Assembly: GCF_014652395.1 (NCBI RefSeq)
Contig: NZ_BMYS01000009.1
Coordinates: 32,204 to 96,203 of the forward strand
Reading direction: 5' to 3'
DNA length: 64,000 nt
DNA from: Advenella faeciporci
Lineage (GTDB): Bacteria; Pseudomonadota; Gammaproteobacteria; Burkholderiales; Burkholderiaceae_B
A program made the position numbers and the translations under genes. Positions 10,010 to 19,320 of the stretch are shown piece after piece. Positions within the stretch are counted from its first letter, which is position 1. The number at the start of each line of letters is the position of its first letter. The notes under the pieces were generated by a model, which saw only the letters and a list, made by a program, of their open reading frames with translations, had not been told where the DNA came from and ran no database searches.

Positions 10010-10030
10010 TTATGCTCCTTGTGAGCATAA
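10010..10030. promoter_or_regulatory. Palindrome between nadA and the divergent regulator gene, candidate NAD operator
   Basis: TTATGCTC, five bases, GAGCATAA: a perfect 8-bp inverted repeat centred 44 bp upstream of nadA and 49 bp upstream of the divergent gene. The position fits an autoregulated operator controlling both transcripts. The link to an NAD regulator is inference. Confidence 0.6.
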
Positions 10031-10068
10031 AAGGCAAAACATTTTTTATGAATGGACGTTAAGTTGTC

Positions 10069-11100
10069 ATGGCCGCTGTTGCAAATAGTTTTGCCCGGCT
10101 AGGCACTTCCATATACAATGCCTATGCCAATATCCAATCACCAATAGCCATCAAAATGTCGGCATCAGATACCTCTCCCAGTCAGAACGAGGGCGCCAGT
10201 GAGCTGGTTGCCGTTTTAATTGCCATTACCCGATTCTCCGCCCGTGTCTTGACGGTACTGGATGGCCAGTCCCTGCCTTTTGGAGCCTTGTCGCCGGTTC
10301 ACCGTTCTTTGCAGTCGGGAGTTCGGCAGTGGGTAAAAACCCAAACCAGGCAGCCAATGGGCTATGTCGAGCAGCTGTATACGTTTGTAGACACTACCCG
10401 AACCCGTTTATCAGGGCACCCGGTGCTGTATGTCAGTTATCTGGGGCTGGTCAAGGAAACTGATGAAAGCCAGCTTGAAGCGCATGCCAGCTGGCAAGAC
10501 TGGTACTATTATTTTCCCTGGGAGGATCACCGGCAGGGGCTGGTTCCCTGGGTGATGCAAACACTCTTGCCGTCATTGCAGGATTGGGTCCATCAGGAAA
10601 GTGACCCCAATGTCCGCATGAACCGGCAACGCCGGGTGGATATGTGCTGGGGCCTGAACGGATTTGACTGGGTGGAAGAGCATGTGCTGCTGCGTTATGA
10701 ACTCATGTATGAAGCCGGACTGATTCCCGAGGCGCCCAATTATGCAAGTATTGGACTGGGAGCTGGCGAAATCGGGGTTCCGATGCAGCGGGATCATCGC
10801 CGTGTGCTGGCTACGGCCATGTCACGGCTGCGGGCAAAAATCAAATACCGTCCTGTTATTGCCGAACTGATGCCGGCAGAATTCACCCTGTTTCAACTGC
10901 AAAAAAGCATAGAAGGGCTGGCTGGCGTGGAACTGCACAAGCAGAACTTCCGTCGCATGATACAGCATCAGGATCTGGTGGAAGAGACGGGCAAAATGAC
11001 CGCCCAGGACCGTGGCCGGCCGGCGCGGCTGTATAAATTTAAAGATCATGTTTTGCTGGAAAACATTCTGGCGGGCAGCAAGTTGCCGCAAATAAAATAA
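10069..11100 (+). CDS. NUDIX-like/winged-helix transcriptional regulator, probable NAD-synthesis repressor (NadQ/COG4111 type)
   Basis: A 343-residue protein. The N-terminal two thirds look like a degenerate NUDIX-type domain (SELVAVLIAITRFSARVL near residues 44-61, then YVSYLGLVKE). The C-terminal ~90 residues have the winged-helix layout of NrtR-type regulators: KSIEGLAGVELHKQNFRRMI, then LVEETGK and GRPARLYKFKDHV. Family knowledge: such proteins sense an NAD-related nucleotide and repress nad genes. The divergent position beside nadA and the palindrome between them support this. Start uncertain: an ATG at 10156 is also possible, since the first 29 residues look unconserved. Ligand and role are inferred. 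Confidence 0.7.
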   Translation: MAAVANSFARLGTSIYNAYANIQSPIAIKMSASDTSPSQNEGASELVAVLIAITRFSARVLTVLDGQSLPFGALSPVHRSLQSGVRQWVKTQTRQPMGYVEQLYTFVDTTRTRLSGHPVLYVSYLGLVKETDESQLEAHASWQDWYYYFPWEDHRQGLVPWVMQTLLPSLQDWVHQESDPNVRMNRQRRVDMCWGLNGFDWVEEHVLLRYELMYEAGLIPEAPNYASIGLGAGEIGVPMQRDHRRVLATAMSRLRAKIKYRPVIAELMPAEFTLFQLQKSIEGLAGVELHKQNFRRMIQHQDLVEETGKMTAQDRGRPARLYKFKDHVLLENILAGSKLPQIK

Positions 11101-11114
11101 GGGTTTTTGAACGC

Positions 11115-12230
11115 TCAGGCCGGGTAATAACAGCCAAGAATGGTTTTGCGCCGGGCACCGCTGACTGAAGGCGTGCCGGCGGGAATCCGGTTGCAATGGG
11201 CCCAGGCCAGCCAGGCAAAAGCCAGGGCTTCCATGGATTGGCTGGCTATGCCGTAATCTTCACAGCGATTGACCGCAAGGCCGGTACGCAGGCCAATTTC
11301 CCGCAGCAAGGGGGCATTCAGGGCGCCACCGCCACAGGTGATGATTTCCCGTGTTTCAGGGGCATATGCCTGAATGGCACTGGCAATGGTTTGGGCGGTT
11401 AGCGCACGCAGGCTGGCCTGGATGTCAGGGGCGCTGATGTTTTGTCTGAAGCCGGCAAGCAGGGTGTCCAGCCAGTTCGGGTTAAACAGGTCCCGGCCGG
11501 TTGATTTGGGCGGAGGCAGCGCAAACCAGGGCTCGGCTTTCAGCAAGTAATTCAGTAGCGCCTCATTCACCGTACCACTGGCGCCCCATTGACCATCTTT
11601 GTCGTAGTCGTTGCCGGTATGGCGCTGACACCATAAATCCATCAGGACATTGGCCGGGCCGGTATCAAACCCGGTCACTTCTTTTTCAGGGTGCAAAATA
11701 CTGATATTGGCCATGCCGCCCAGGTTCAATACGGTAACGGGCCGATCAGCGTTAAACATGGCTTTGTGGAACGCGGGGACCAATGGTGCTCCCTGGCCAC
11801 CGGCGGCAATGTCCTTGCTGCGAAAGTCGGCCACCACCGCAATGTGTGCCAGTTCACTTAACAAGGCGGGTGCATTCAGTTGCAGGGTGTAGCCCAGTTC
11901 GGGACGATGGCGCACCGTTTGCCCGTGGGCGCCAATGGCCGTGATGTGTTCCGGCGCCAGGTGCGCCTGTTCCAGTAACTGTTGGCAAACCCTGGCATAT
12001 AAATGCGCCAGCTCATTGGCCGCCAGACATGATTTTTCCAGTTCATTGTGCATGGGCGCATTCAGCTCAAGAAAAAGCTGTCTTAACGAAGCCGGCATGG
12101 GCAGGCTGGCCTGGGCAAGAATACGGGGGCGTTGTGCGGGCGAAAAGGCGGCAATGACCCCATCAGCGCCATCGGTGCTGGTGCCGGACATAAGCCCGAT
12201 GAAATATTGAGTATCCAGTATGGCAGGCAT
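11115..12230 (-). CDS. anmK: Anhydro-N-acetylmuramic acid kinase
   Basis: Cell-wall recycling kinase converting anhydro-MurNAc to MurNAc-6-phosphate with ATP. Seen: the N-terminal phosphate-binding motif YFIGLMSGTSTDGADG, the VLNLGGMANIS and TGFDTGPANVLMD motifs, and ITCGGGALNAPLLREI near the C-terminus. The start ATG at 12230 gives 371 residues, normal for the family; a longer reading frame upstream adds 42 residues unlike any AnmK and is rejected. It is back to back with tyrS, a conserved neighbourhood in Burkholderiales, and the 140 bp between them must hold both promoters. Confidence 0.95.
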   Translation of the reverse strand: MPAILDTQYFIGLMSGTSTDGADGVIAAFSPAQRPRILAQASLPMPASLRQLFLELNAPMHNELEKSCLAANELAHLYARVCQQLLEQAHLAPEHITAIGAHGQTVRHRPELGYTLQLNAPALLSELAHIAVVADFRSKDIAAGGQGAPLVPAFHKAMFNADRPVTVLNLGGMANISILHPEKEVTGFDTGPANVLMDLWCQRHTGNDYDKDGQWGASGTVNEALLNYLLKAEPWFALPPPKSTGRDLFNPNWLDTLLAGFRQNISAPDIQASLRALTAQTIASAIQAYAPETREIITCGGGALNAPLLREIGLRTGLAVNRCEDYGIASQSMEALAFAWLAWAHCNRIPAGTPSVSGARRKTILGCYYPA

Positions 12231-12370
12231 ATGCAATCTGAATTTGGATAAAAAGGTATAATTTAGCACTGAATCGCAGGAAAAAAGCGATAATAGCAGG
12301 TCTACCTGATTATCATCCCGGTTACATTTTGTCTCTGGGATGTTTATGTTTTGCATTGGATAAAGTTTTT

Positions 12371-13597
12371 ATGTCATCTTCCGAATCACCTGTTTCTCCA
12401 GAAGTCCAACATGACTTGCGTATTGTCTTGCGCGGGTGCGATGAACTGCTGGTCGAGTCAGAGTTTGCCAAAAAGTTGCAAAAGAGCCGTGACACCAATA
12501 CGCCCTTGCGTATTAAACTGGGGCTGGATCCAACCGCTCCCGACATTCACCTGGGTCATACCGTTGTCCTGAATAAAATGCGTCAGTTGCAAGACCTTGG
12601 GCACAAAGTCATTTTCCTGATTGGCAACTTCACCTCCATGATTGGTGATCCCAGTGGCCGCAATGCAACCCGCCCGCCACTTACCAAAGAACAGGTCGAA
12701 GAAAACGCAAAAACCTATTACGAACAGGCCAGCATGGTGCTGGACCCTGAACGTACCGAAATCCGCTACAACGCCGATTGGTGCGAACAGTTGGGTGCAA
12801 GCGGTATTATCCAGCTGGCTTCACGCTATACTGTAGCCCGCATGATGGAACGTGATGACTTTACCAAGCGTTTCAAGGGCGGCGTGCCCATTGCGGTTCA
12901 CGAGTTTTTATACCCATTGCTGCAAGGCTACGATTCTGTCGTGCTCAAGTCCGACCTGGAACTGGGCGGTACCGACCAGAAATTTAACCTGCTGGTGGGG
13001 CGCGAATTGCAAAAAGAATATGGTCAAGAGCCGCAATGCGTGCTGACCATGCCCTTGCTGGTGGGTCTTGATGGCGTCGATAAAATGTCCAAATCCAAGA
13101 ACAATTACATTGGCATCACCGAAGCGCCCGACTCCATGTTTGGCAAGCTCATGTCCATTTCAGACACGCTTATGTGGAGCTATTACGAGCTGCTTTCTTT
13201 CCTTTCACTGGAAGAAATTGCCGGTCTTAAAAAGCAAACCGAGGAAGGGCGCAACCCGCGTGACATCAAAGTGATGCTGGCCCAGGAAATCATTACCCGC
13301 TTCCATTCGGCCAAAGCGGCCCAGGAAGCCCTGGCCAATTTTGAGGCCCGTTTCCGTGATGGTGCCATCCCTGATGATATGCCTGAAATCCAGCTGCCGG
13401 GTGCCCCATTGGGTATTGTCAAGGTGCTCAGGGAATCGGGTCTGTCCAGTTCCGGTTCCGAAGCCCAGCGCAATATCGAGCAGGGTGGTGTACGGGTTGA
13501 TGGCCAGCGGGTTGAAGATAAATCCCTGCAGCTTGATGCAGGTACTTATGTCGTACAGGTAGGCAAACGCAAATTTGCCCGCATTACGGTCAATTAA
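12371..13597 (+). CDS. tyrS: Tyrosyl-tRNA synthetase
   Basis: Class I aminoacyl-tRNA synthetase charging tRNA-Tyr. Seen: the ATP-binding HIGH-type motif in [13 protein letters not shown], the KMSKS loop ([12 protein letters not shown]) near residue 238 and a C-terminal S4-like RNA-binding domain ([20 protein letters not shown]). The start at 12371 gives 408 residues; 14 extra upstream residues are not conserved. The HLGH variant and overall build place it in the longer TyrS form found in many proteobacteria. Confidence 0.96.
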   Translation: MSSSESPVSPEVQHDLRIVLRGCDELLVESEFAKKLQKSRDTNTPLRIKLGLDPTAPDIHLGHTVVLNKMRQLQDLGHKVIFLIGNFTSMIGDPSGRNATRPPLTKEQVEENAKTYYEQASMVLDPERTEIRYNADWCEQLGASGIIQLASRYTVARMMERDDFTKRFKGGVPIAVHEFLYPLLQGYDSVVLKSDLELGGTDQKFNLLVGRELQKEYGQEPQCVLTMPLLVGLDGVDKMSKSKNNYIGITEAPDSMFGKLMSISDTLMWSYYELLSFLSLEEIAGLKKQTEEGRNPRDIKVMLAQEIITRFHSAKAAQEALANFEARFRDGAIPDDMPEIQLPGAPLGIVKVLRESGLSSSGSEAQRNIEQGGVRVDGQRVEDKSLQLDAGTYVVQVGKRKFARITVN

Positions 13598-13638
13598 TTG
13601 TATTCCATCTATTAACATCAGGTTTTATTGGGGGATCT

Positions 13639-14268
13639 ATGAAATTACTCAGTCAGTCAATCGTCAACGGCCAGGTCATACACCCACGTTATGCTTTTGG
13701 CAAACAGGATGCGGTGGCACATATTGCACTGTCCGATAATCTGAATCCGCACTTCTCTTGGGAAGATGCGCCCGAAGGCACCCGGTCTTTTGTATTGATT
13801 TGCCGTGACCCGGACGCTCCCAGCAAACCTGATGATGTCAACCAGGAAGACCGTGAGGTACCGGCCGATTTGCCCCGTGCCAATTTCTATCACTGGGTGC
13901 TGGTTGATATTCCTGCCAGTGTCACAGCCATTGAAGAAGGCGAGTTCTCCAAAGAGGTCACGCCCAAGGGCAAGAACGGCCCAATGGCACCACGCAACAT
14001 GCGCCAGGGAATTAATGACTACACCGCCTGGTTCGCCAGCGACCACGACATGAAAGGCGATTACTACGGCTATGATGGCCCATGTCCCCCTTTCAATGAT
14101 GCGCTGGCCCATCGTTATGAATTCACGCTTTATGCCCTTGATATAGAAACGGTTCCCCTGGAAGGCCGGTTTAGCGCCGAAGATGTCCTTAAAGTCATCA
14201 ATACGCATATATTGGCCAGCGACAGCATTACCGGGCTGTATACACTTAATCCTAAAGTGACCATTTAA
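13639..14268 (+). CDS. YbhB/YbcL family protein (Raf-kinase-inhibitor/PEBP-like)
   Basis: A 209-residue cytosolic member of the phosphatidylethanolamine-binding-protein-like family. Seen: the ligand-pocket signature [11 protein letters not shown] (about residues 51-61), [13 protein letters not shown], and the [25 protein letters not shown] segment. Bacterial members have no settled function. The start has a strong GGGGGATCT ribosome site. It lies 41 bp after tyrS and 32 bp before glyA, all on the plus strand, so it may be co-transcribed with either. Confidence 0.88.
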   Translation: MKLLSQSIVNGQVIHPRYAFGKQDAVAHIALSDNLNPHFSWEDAPEGTRSFVLICRDPDAPSKPDDVNQEDREVPADLPRANFYHWVLVDIPASVTAIEEGEFSKEVTPKGKNGPMAPRNMRQGINDYTAWFASDHDMKGDYYGYDGPCPPFNDALAHRYEFTLYALDIETVPLEGRFSAEDVLKVINTHILASDSITGLYTLNPKVTI

Positions 14269-14300
14269 CTTTTTTGCTTTTTATAAATTTAGGAAAACAC

Positions 14301-15545
14301 ATGTTTGATCGTTCCCTTACCCTGGACAAAGTAGACCCCGAATTGTGGGCGGCCATCCAGAAAGAAAATGTACGTCAGGAACAGCATATTGAGCTGATTG
14401 CCTCTGAAAACTATACCAGTCCTGCCGTTATGCAGGCACAGGGCACACAGCTTACCAACAAGTATGCCGAAGGTTACCCAGGCAAGCGTTACTACGGCGG
14501 TTGCGAGTTTGTGGACATTGCCGAGCAACTGGCCATTGACCGCCTGAAAGAACTGTTTGGTGCCGAAGCCGCCAACGTTCAGCCCAACTCTGGTTCACAA
14601 GCCAACCAAGGTGTTTACATGGCAGTCCTGAAACCGGGTGATACCGTTCTGGGTATGAGCCTGGCCGAAGGTGGTCACCTTACGCACGGTGCTTCAGTTA
14701 ATGCTTCGGGCAAACTGTACAACTTTATTCCTTATGGTCTGGATGCAAATGAAGAGCTGGACTACGCACAGGTAGAGCAGCTGGCCAAAGAACACAAGCC
14801 CAAATTGATTGTGGCTGGTGCTTCTGCTTACTCATTGCGTATCGACTTCGAGCGTATGGCTAAAATTGCCCATGATAATGGTGCTCTGTTCATGGTTGAC
14901 ATTGCTCACTATGCAGGTCTGGTTGCAGGCGGCCAGTACCCCAACCCTGTGCCACATGCCGATTTTGTCACGTCCACGACCCACAAATCACTGCGTGGCC
15001 CACGTGGCGGCGTCATCATGATGAAAGCCGAACATGAAAAAGCCATCAATTCAGCGATCTTCCCCGGCATCCAGGGCGGTCCGTTAATGCATGTGATTGC
15101 CGGCAAGGCGGTTGCCTTCAAAGAAGCCCTGGCGCCCGAGTTCAAGGATTATGCCAAACAGGTTGCCCTGAATGCCAAAGTGCTGGCCGAAACCCTGGTT
15201 AAACGCGGTTTGCGGATTGTGTCCGGCCGTACCGAAAGCCACGTCATGCTGGTAGACCTGCGTGCCAAGGGCATTACCGGTAAAGAAGCCGAAGCCGTTC
15301 TGGGTGATGCACATATCACGGTCAACAAAAACGCGATTCCGAATGATCCTGAAAAACCATTCGTGACCAGCGGTATCCGTTTGGGTACACCGGCCATGAC
15401 CACACGCGGTTTTACCGAAAAAGAAGCCGAGCTGACGGCCAATCTGATTGCCGACGTCCTGGACAACCCACGTGATGCAGACAATATTGCAGCGGTCCGT
15501 GAAAAGGTCAATCAATTAACCGCACAGTTCCCGGTTTACAAATAA
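14301..15545 (+). CDS. glyA: Serine hydroxymethyltransferase
   Basis: PLP enzyme interconverting serine and glycine with tetrahydrofolate, the main source of one-carbon units. Seen: [26 protein letters not shown], the pocket around [12 protein letters not shown], and the PLP lysine in [14 protein letters not shown] near residue 231. The ATG at 14301 after AGGAAAACAC gives 414 residues; an upstream in-frame ATG at 14274 is less likely. A terminator-like hairpin follows before nrdR, so nrdR may partly depend on read-through. Confidence 0.97.
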   Translation: MFDRSLTLDKVDPELWAAIQKENVRQEQHIELIASENYTSPAVMQAQGTQLTNKYAEGYPGKRYYGGCEFVDIAEQLAIDRLKELFGAEAANVQPNSGSQANQGVYMAVLKPGDTVLGMSLAEGGHLTHGASVNASGKLYNFIPYGLDANEELDYAQVEQLAKEHKPKLIVAGASAYSLRIDFERMAKIAHDNGALFMVDIAHYAGLVAGGQYPNPVPHADFVTSTTHKSLRGPRGGVIMMKAEHEKAINSAIFPGIQGGPLMHVIAGKAVAFKEALAPEFKDYAKQVALNAKVLAETLVKRGLRIVSGRTESHVMLVDLRAKGITGKEAEAVLGDAHITVNKNAIPNDPEKPFVTSGIRLGTPAMTTRGFTEKEAELTANLIADVLDNPRDADNIAAVREKVNQLTAQFPVYK

Positions 15546-15560
15546 TTAGCTGACCAGCAG

Positions 15561-15582
15561 CGCCTGCTCCGGCAGGCGTTTT
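15561..15582 (+). terminator. Hairpin between glyA and nrdR, likely attenuating terminator
   Basis: CGCCTGC, TCCG loop, GCAGGCG, then TTTTA: a 7-bp GC-rich perfect stem with a short T-run, 15 bp after glyA and 20 bp before nrdR. Confidence 0.6.
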
Positions 15583-15601
15583 ACTTTAAGGTTTCTTTCA
15601 G

Positions 15602-16081
15602 ATGAAATGTCCGTTCTGTGCTCACTCTGAAACCCAGGTGGTGGATTCCCGGGTTTCCGAAGACGGTGATACCATACGCCGACGCCGTCGCTGCCTGGAT
15701 TGTGACCGGCGTTTTACCACGTATGAGCGGGTTGAGCTGTCCATGCCAACCATCGTCAAAAGAAACGGAACGCGCGTGGAGTTTGATATTAAAAAACTGC
15801 ATGCCAGCCTTAAGCTGGCCTTGCGTAAACGGCCGGTATCCACCGAAGCCCTTGAGGCCGCGGTGGCCCGCATTCAGGAGGCCTTGCTGAACACGCCAGG
15901 CAAGGAAGTCTCTACCGGACACATTGGTGAGTTGGTGATGAATGAACTCAAGCAACTGGATCAGGTGGCCTATGTGCGTTTTGCCTCGGTTTATAAAAGC
16001 TTTGAAGATATTGGCGAGTTTGTGAAGGCTATTCAGGAAATGCAGGTGCCGGTAAACGCCAGCAAGCTGGAAAAGAAATAG
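15602..16081 (+). CDS. nrdR: Transcriptional repressor NrdR
   Basis: Represses ribonucleotide reductase genes when (d)ATP levels are high. Seen: the N-terminal zinc ribbon with paired cysteines in CPFCAH and [15 protein letters not shown] (residues 3-43), followed by the ATP-cone domain starting at [11 protein letters not shown]. Length 159 residues is standard. It starts at an ATG with only a weak ribosome site (TTTCAG). The order glyA-nrdR-ribD-ribE on one strand is a familiar Burkholderiales arrangement. Confidence 0.96.
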   Translation: MKCPFCAHSETQVVDSRVSEDGDTIRRRRRCLDCDRRFTTYERVELSMPTIVKRNGTRVEFDIKKLHASLKLALRKRPVSTEALEAAVARIQEALLNTPGKEVSTGHIGELVMNELKQLDQVAYVRFASVYKSFEDIGEFVKAIQEMQVPVNASKLEKK

Positions 16082-16094
16082 GAAAGAATCTGTT

Positions 16095-17225
16095 TTGAAC
16101 CAGCCTGATGATTTTTACTGGATGAACAAGGCACTGGAGCAAGCGGCTTCGGTCATGTTCGTGACCACCCCCAACCCCCGGGTGGGGTGTGTGATTGTTA
16201 AAAACCGGCAGTTGCTGGGGCAGGGGGCTACCCAAAAAGCAGGCGGCCCGCATGCCGAAGTCTGTGCCATTCACAATGCGCAAGATAACGGCCATGACCT
16301 GGCTGGCAGTACCTTTTACGTCACACTGGAGCCTTGCAGCCATTATGGTAAAACCCCGCCTTGTGTGGATGCCATTATTGCCGCCAGGCCTGCCAGGGTG
16401 GTGATTGCCATGGCAGACCCCAACCCATTGGTGGGGGGCAGAGGCATTGCCAGGTTGCAAGAAGCGGGTATAGAAGTACACTGCAACCTGCTGGCAGAGC
16501 AGGCGCTGGCCCTGAACCCGGGGTTTATTTCGCGCATGCTAACCGGTCGCCCCTGGGTATGGACCAAGCTGGCCTCTTCCCTGGACGGGCGCATGGCTTT
16601 GTATAATGGCCAGTCACAATGGATTACCAGTGCCGCGGCGCGTGCCGACGGGCATTACTGGCGTGCCAGAAGCTGCGTGGTCTTAACGGGATTGGGCACC
16701 GTTTTGCACGATGATCCGCTCATGACCGTGCGTTCCCTGGCAACACCGCGCCAGCCTGTTCGCGCCATTATTGACAGCCGCTTTGCCGTACCGGAAACCG
16801 CGCGAATCTTCAATGGTGAACCGGTGTGGGTGTTTACGACTCATCTTGATGAAGCCAAGGCGGCGCGTCTGCTGGCCAAAAATGTGCAGCTTATTGTCAT
16901 GCCTGAAAAAAATGGTCATGTGGATTTGGATGCCGTGCTGGCCTGGATGGGAAAACAGCAAATCAATGAAGTGCACGTAGAGGCAGGGCCAGGCCTGAAC
17001 GGAGCCTTGTTACAGGCAGGTTTGCTGGATGAGCTGTTGCTGTACATGGCTCCTAAAATACTGGGTGATGCGCATGGACTGTTTCGTTTACCTGTATTGA
17101 ATGAACTGGACCAGGCTTACCAGTTTGATTTTTTTGAAACCCAAACCTTTGCGCCCGACCTGCGTTTGCGTGCGCGTTTGCAAAACCGCTGGGATACGCT
17201 TTTGAACAGCGTTGTGCATAAATAG
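16095..17225 (+). CDS. ribD: Bifunctional riboflavin biosynthesis deaminase/reductase
   Basis: Catalyses the second and third steps of riboflavin synthesis. Seen: the zinc deaminase domain with GGPHAEVCAI and LEPCSHYGKTPPCVDAI (residues 48-95), then the reductase domain (PWVWTKLASSLDGRMA and VHVEAGPGLNGALLQAG). Start chosen at the TTG at 16095 because AGGAAAG precedes it at good spacing; an ATG at 16122 has no visible ribosome site. The 376-residue length agrees with the family. It is 13 bp after nrdR and 19 bp before ribE. Confidence 0.95.
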   Translation: MNQPDDFYWMNKALEQAASVMFVTTPNPRVGCVIVKNRQLLGQGATQKAGGPHAEVCAIHNAQDNGHDLAGSTFYVTLEPCSHYGKTPPCVDAIIAARPARVVIAMADPNPLVGGRGIARLQEAGIEVHCNLLAEQALALNPGFISRMLTGRPWVWTKLASSLDGRMALYNGQSQWITSAAARADGHYWRARSCVVLTGLGTVLHDDPLMTVRSLATPRQPVRAIIDSRFAVPETARIFNGEPVWVFTTHLDEAKAARLLAKNVQLIVMPEKNGHVDLDAVLAWMGKQQINEVHVEAGPGLNGALLQAGLLDELLLYMAPKILGDAHGLFRLPVLNELDQAYQFDFFETQTFAPDLRLRARLQNRWDTLLNSVVHK

Positions 17226-17244
17226 AACCATCAAGGAAAAAAAT

Positions 17245-17850
17245 ATGTTTACCGGAATTGTTGCCGCTGTGGGCAAAATCACAAATGTTGAACCCTTGGG
17301 AAGCACGGGCCAGGATGGCGTGCATTTAACCATCCAGGCACCCGGATTCAATATGGAAAAAACCAAACTGGGTGACTCAATCGCCATCCAGGGCGCCTGC
17401 ATGACGGTGGTAAAGTTTGCCGGACAGGAATTTGAAGTGGACGTTTCCCGCGAAAGCCTGAATCGTACGGTTGGGCTGGATGCCGTGGGTGAAGTCAATC
17501 TTGAGCATGCGCTTAAAATGGGCGATTCACTGGACGGGCATATTGTTTCAGGTCATGTGGATGGCCTGGGTACGGTGGTGTCGTTTGATGCGGTGGGTGA
17601 ATCACATGAGCTTAAAATCCAGGTACCCGTGGAGCTGGCTAAATTCCTGGCATACAAAGGTTCTATTACCGTTAATGGAATTAGCCTGACGGTAAATAGC
17701 GTGACCGATAATGCCAGTGGTTGTGTGATCAGCATCAATATTATTCCCCATACTATCCAGAATACAACACTTCGCAACACCAAAGCCGGTGATAAAGTGA
17801 ATTTGGAAGTGGATATGATTGCACGATACGTGGAAAGAATGCTAAGATAG
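17245..17850 (+). CDS. ribE: Riboflavin synthase alpha subunit
   Basis: Dismutates two 6,7-dimethyl-8-ribityllumazine molecules to riboflavin. Seen: the invariant start MFTGIV and two tandem lumazine-binding barrels, the first around CMTVVKFAGQEFEVDVS and the second opening with DGHIVSGHVDGLG and containing NGISLTVNSV. The 201-residue length is normal using the ATG at 17245 after AAGGAAAAAAAT. It directly follows ribD; ribBA and ribH are not in the window. No FMN riboswitch was seen in the short leader, as expected for an internal operon gene. Confidence 0.96.
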   Translation: MFTGIVAAVGKITNVEPLGSTGQDGVHLTIQAPGFNMEKTKLGDSIAIQGACMTVVKFAGQEFEVDVSRESLNRTVGLDAVGEVNLEHALKMGDSLDGHIVSGHVDGLGTVVSFDAVGESHELKIQVPVELAKFLAYKGSITVNGISLTVNSVTDNASGCVISINIIPHTIQNTTLRNTKAGDKVNLEVDMIARYVERMLR

Positions 17851-17925
17851 TCGATTAAGTTGATGCTGTTTTAGATTAAAACAGCATTGCCGAAATTGGT
17901 TGGTGCAATGCCAGCTTATGAAAAA

Positions 17926-18013
17926 GGGTCGGTGGCCGAGTGGCTGAAGGCGCACGCTTGGAAAGCGTGTAAACGGAAACGTTTCGGGGGTTCGAATCCC
18001 CCCCAACCCGCCA
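17926..18013 (+). tRNA. tRNA-Ser(GGA)
   Basis: An 88-base class II tRNA. Acceptor 5' strand GGGTCGG pairs with CCAACCC before the discriminator G and an encoded CCA at 18011-18013. The anticodon stem CACGC/GCGTG closes the loop TTGGAAA with anticodon GGA at 17960-17962. The long variable arm (ACGGAAACGT region) and T-arm GGGGG-TTCGAAT-CCCCC are clear. One oddity is a C-A mismatch at the fifth acceptor pair. A hairpin terminator follows 44 bp later. Confidence 0.95.
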
Positions 18014-18056
18014 AAACTTTAAAAGTTTAAGTAAAAAATTTTTATCCGAAATAGCT

Positions 18057-18084
18057 AAAAGCCAGTTAAATAACTGGCTTTTTT
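18057..18084 (+). terminator. Terminator after tRNA-Ser (copy 1 of a repeated hairpin)
   Basis: GCCAGTTA, AA, TAACTGGC followed by TTTTTT. The same hairpin recurs after the next gene at 19293-19317. Confidence 0.85.
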
Positions 18085-18240
18085 CATTTGGGAGAAAATT
18101 TGAGTTTCCTGGCATTTTACTTATCCTCCCGTTCTCTCTGACCGTAATTAACACGCCAATCCCTCTTCAATATATACTTACGGGGTAGGTGAAAACCTTG
18201 TTTTCCGCCTCTGTAGAGGTTTTTCTATTAGAGAGTCATC

Positions 18241-19257
18241 TTGCATCTGAATCCTGCTTCCCTTCGTCGTACCCTTAGTCTTGTTCTAGCTGGTTCTTTG
18301 CTGCTCACTGTGCTGTTTGTAGGTATGCTGCCAGGGTTACTGGCCATAGCTTTTTCGTATGTCGCAAGTAATGGCATCCAATCTTTGCTTAAATTAAAAG
18401 ACAACAAATACGTAGCAAAGCCCATTGCATTCCTTGTGGCGCTCATTCCCTGGGTTGCGGGGTTTATTTTCTTTAAACTGGCGGAAGATTCCATTCCCGC
18501 CTTGCATCGTGAGTTACAGGGCCTGTCACATAGCCTTGAAAACTTTATTATTACGAAATATGTTGAACTTCCTGAGAGTGTGGCTCAATTCCTGCCTGAA
18601 TTTTCACATTTGAATGAGGCAATGGCAAATTTTATCAAGAGCCAGATGGGAGCGGTGGCTCATTTCAGCAAGAACAGCCTGGGCATACTCTTGCAGATTA
18701 TTGTCGGCTTCATTATTGGTCCCATGATCTTTTTAAGCGGCCTGAAGCAATCTCCAAAAGGAGCGTTGGAATCAGAAATAACAAAAAGGGCAAAAAATTT
18801 CGGGGACACCTTCAAGGCAATTGTGCTGGCCCAGTTTTTCATTGCAATTGTCAACACGGTTGCTACGTTTATTTATCTTTTTGCGATTCTGCCACCGTTT
18901 GGTATCGAGTTGCCGTTCAAGACTGCATTGCTCGTTATTACTTTTGTGGCCAGCCTGATTCCCATCGCGGGTAATATTTTCTGTAATACTTTGCTGACCG
19001 TTGTGTCTTTGACTGTTAGTCCTGGGGCTGCACTGGCGGCATTGACCTTCCTGGTGCTGGTTCATAAAAGCGAGTATTTCATCAGCGCGACCGTGCTTGG
19101 TGAGCGCACACATATCAAAGTCTGGGAGCTGCTGATTGTGATCTTCATGAGTGAAGCGCTGTTCGGGCTGTACGGTATCCTTGCTGGGCCCCTGTATTAT
19201 GCGTACTTGCGCAAAGAGTTGACTGGTGAAGTTCCGGCTTTACCCGCCCACAATTAA
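18241..19257 (+). CDS. AI-2E family transporter (PerM/YdiK-like permease)
   Basis: A 338-residue inner-membrane protein with about seven or eight hydrophobic segments and the family's typical layout: N-terminal pair of helices, a soluble stretch rich in charged residues (about residues 90-150), then helices containing GFIIGPMIFLSGLK, AIVLAQFFIAIVNT and FVASLIPIAGN. Members export autoinducer-2 or other small solutes, or drive Na+/H+ exchange; the substrate here is unknown. The TTG at 18241 is taken as start because it opens the first hydrophobic region; no good ribosome site is visible, so it is uncertain. Copies of one terminator hairpin flank the gene. Confidence 0.85.
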   Translation: MHLNPASLRRTLSLVLAGSLLLTVLFVGMLPGLLAIAFSYVASNGIQSLLKLKDNKYVAKPIAFLVALIPWVAGFIFFKLAEDSIPALHRELQGLSHSLENFIITKYVELPESVAQFLPEFSHLNEAMANFIKSQMGAVAHFSKNSLGILLQIIVGFIIGPMIFLSGLKQSPKGALESEITKRAKNFGDTFKAIVLAQFFIAIVNTVATFIYLFAILPPFGIELPFKTALLVITFVASLIPIAGNIFCNTLLTVVSLTVSPGAALAALTFLVLVHKSEYFISATVLGERTHIKVWELLIVIFMSEALFGLYGILAGPLYYAYLRKELTGEVPALPAHN

Positions 19258-19290
19258 GGCTTCTTGAAAAGTTTTGCCTGAAATAATTGA

Positions 19291-19317
19291 AAGCCAGTTA
19301 AATAACTGGCTTTTTTT
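19291..19317 (+). terminator. Terminator after the AI-2E family gene (copy 2 of a repeated hairpin)
   Basis: AAGCCAGTTAAATAACTGGC followed by seven T. The stem and loop are identical to the hairpin at 18061-18078. It also lies between convergent genes. Confidence 0.85.
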
Positions 19318-19320
19318 GTT

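Noticed and set aside
17100..17245. FMN riboswitch before ribE
   Set aside because: The space between ribD and ribE is only 19 bp, far too short, and no conserved RFN elements occur.
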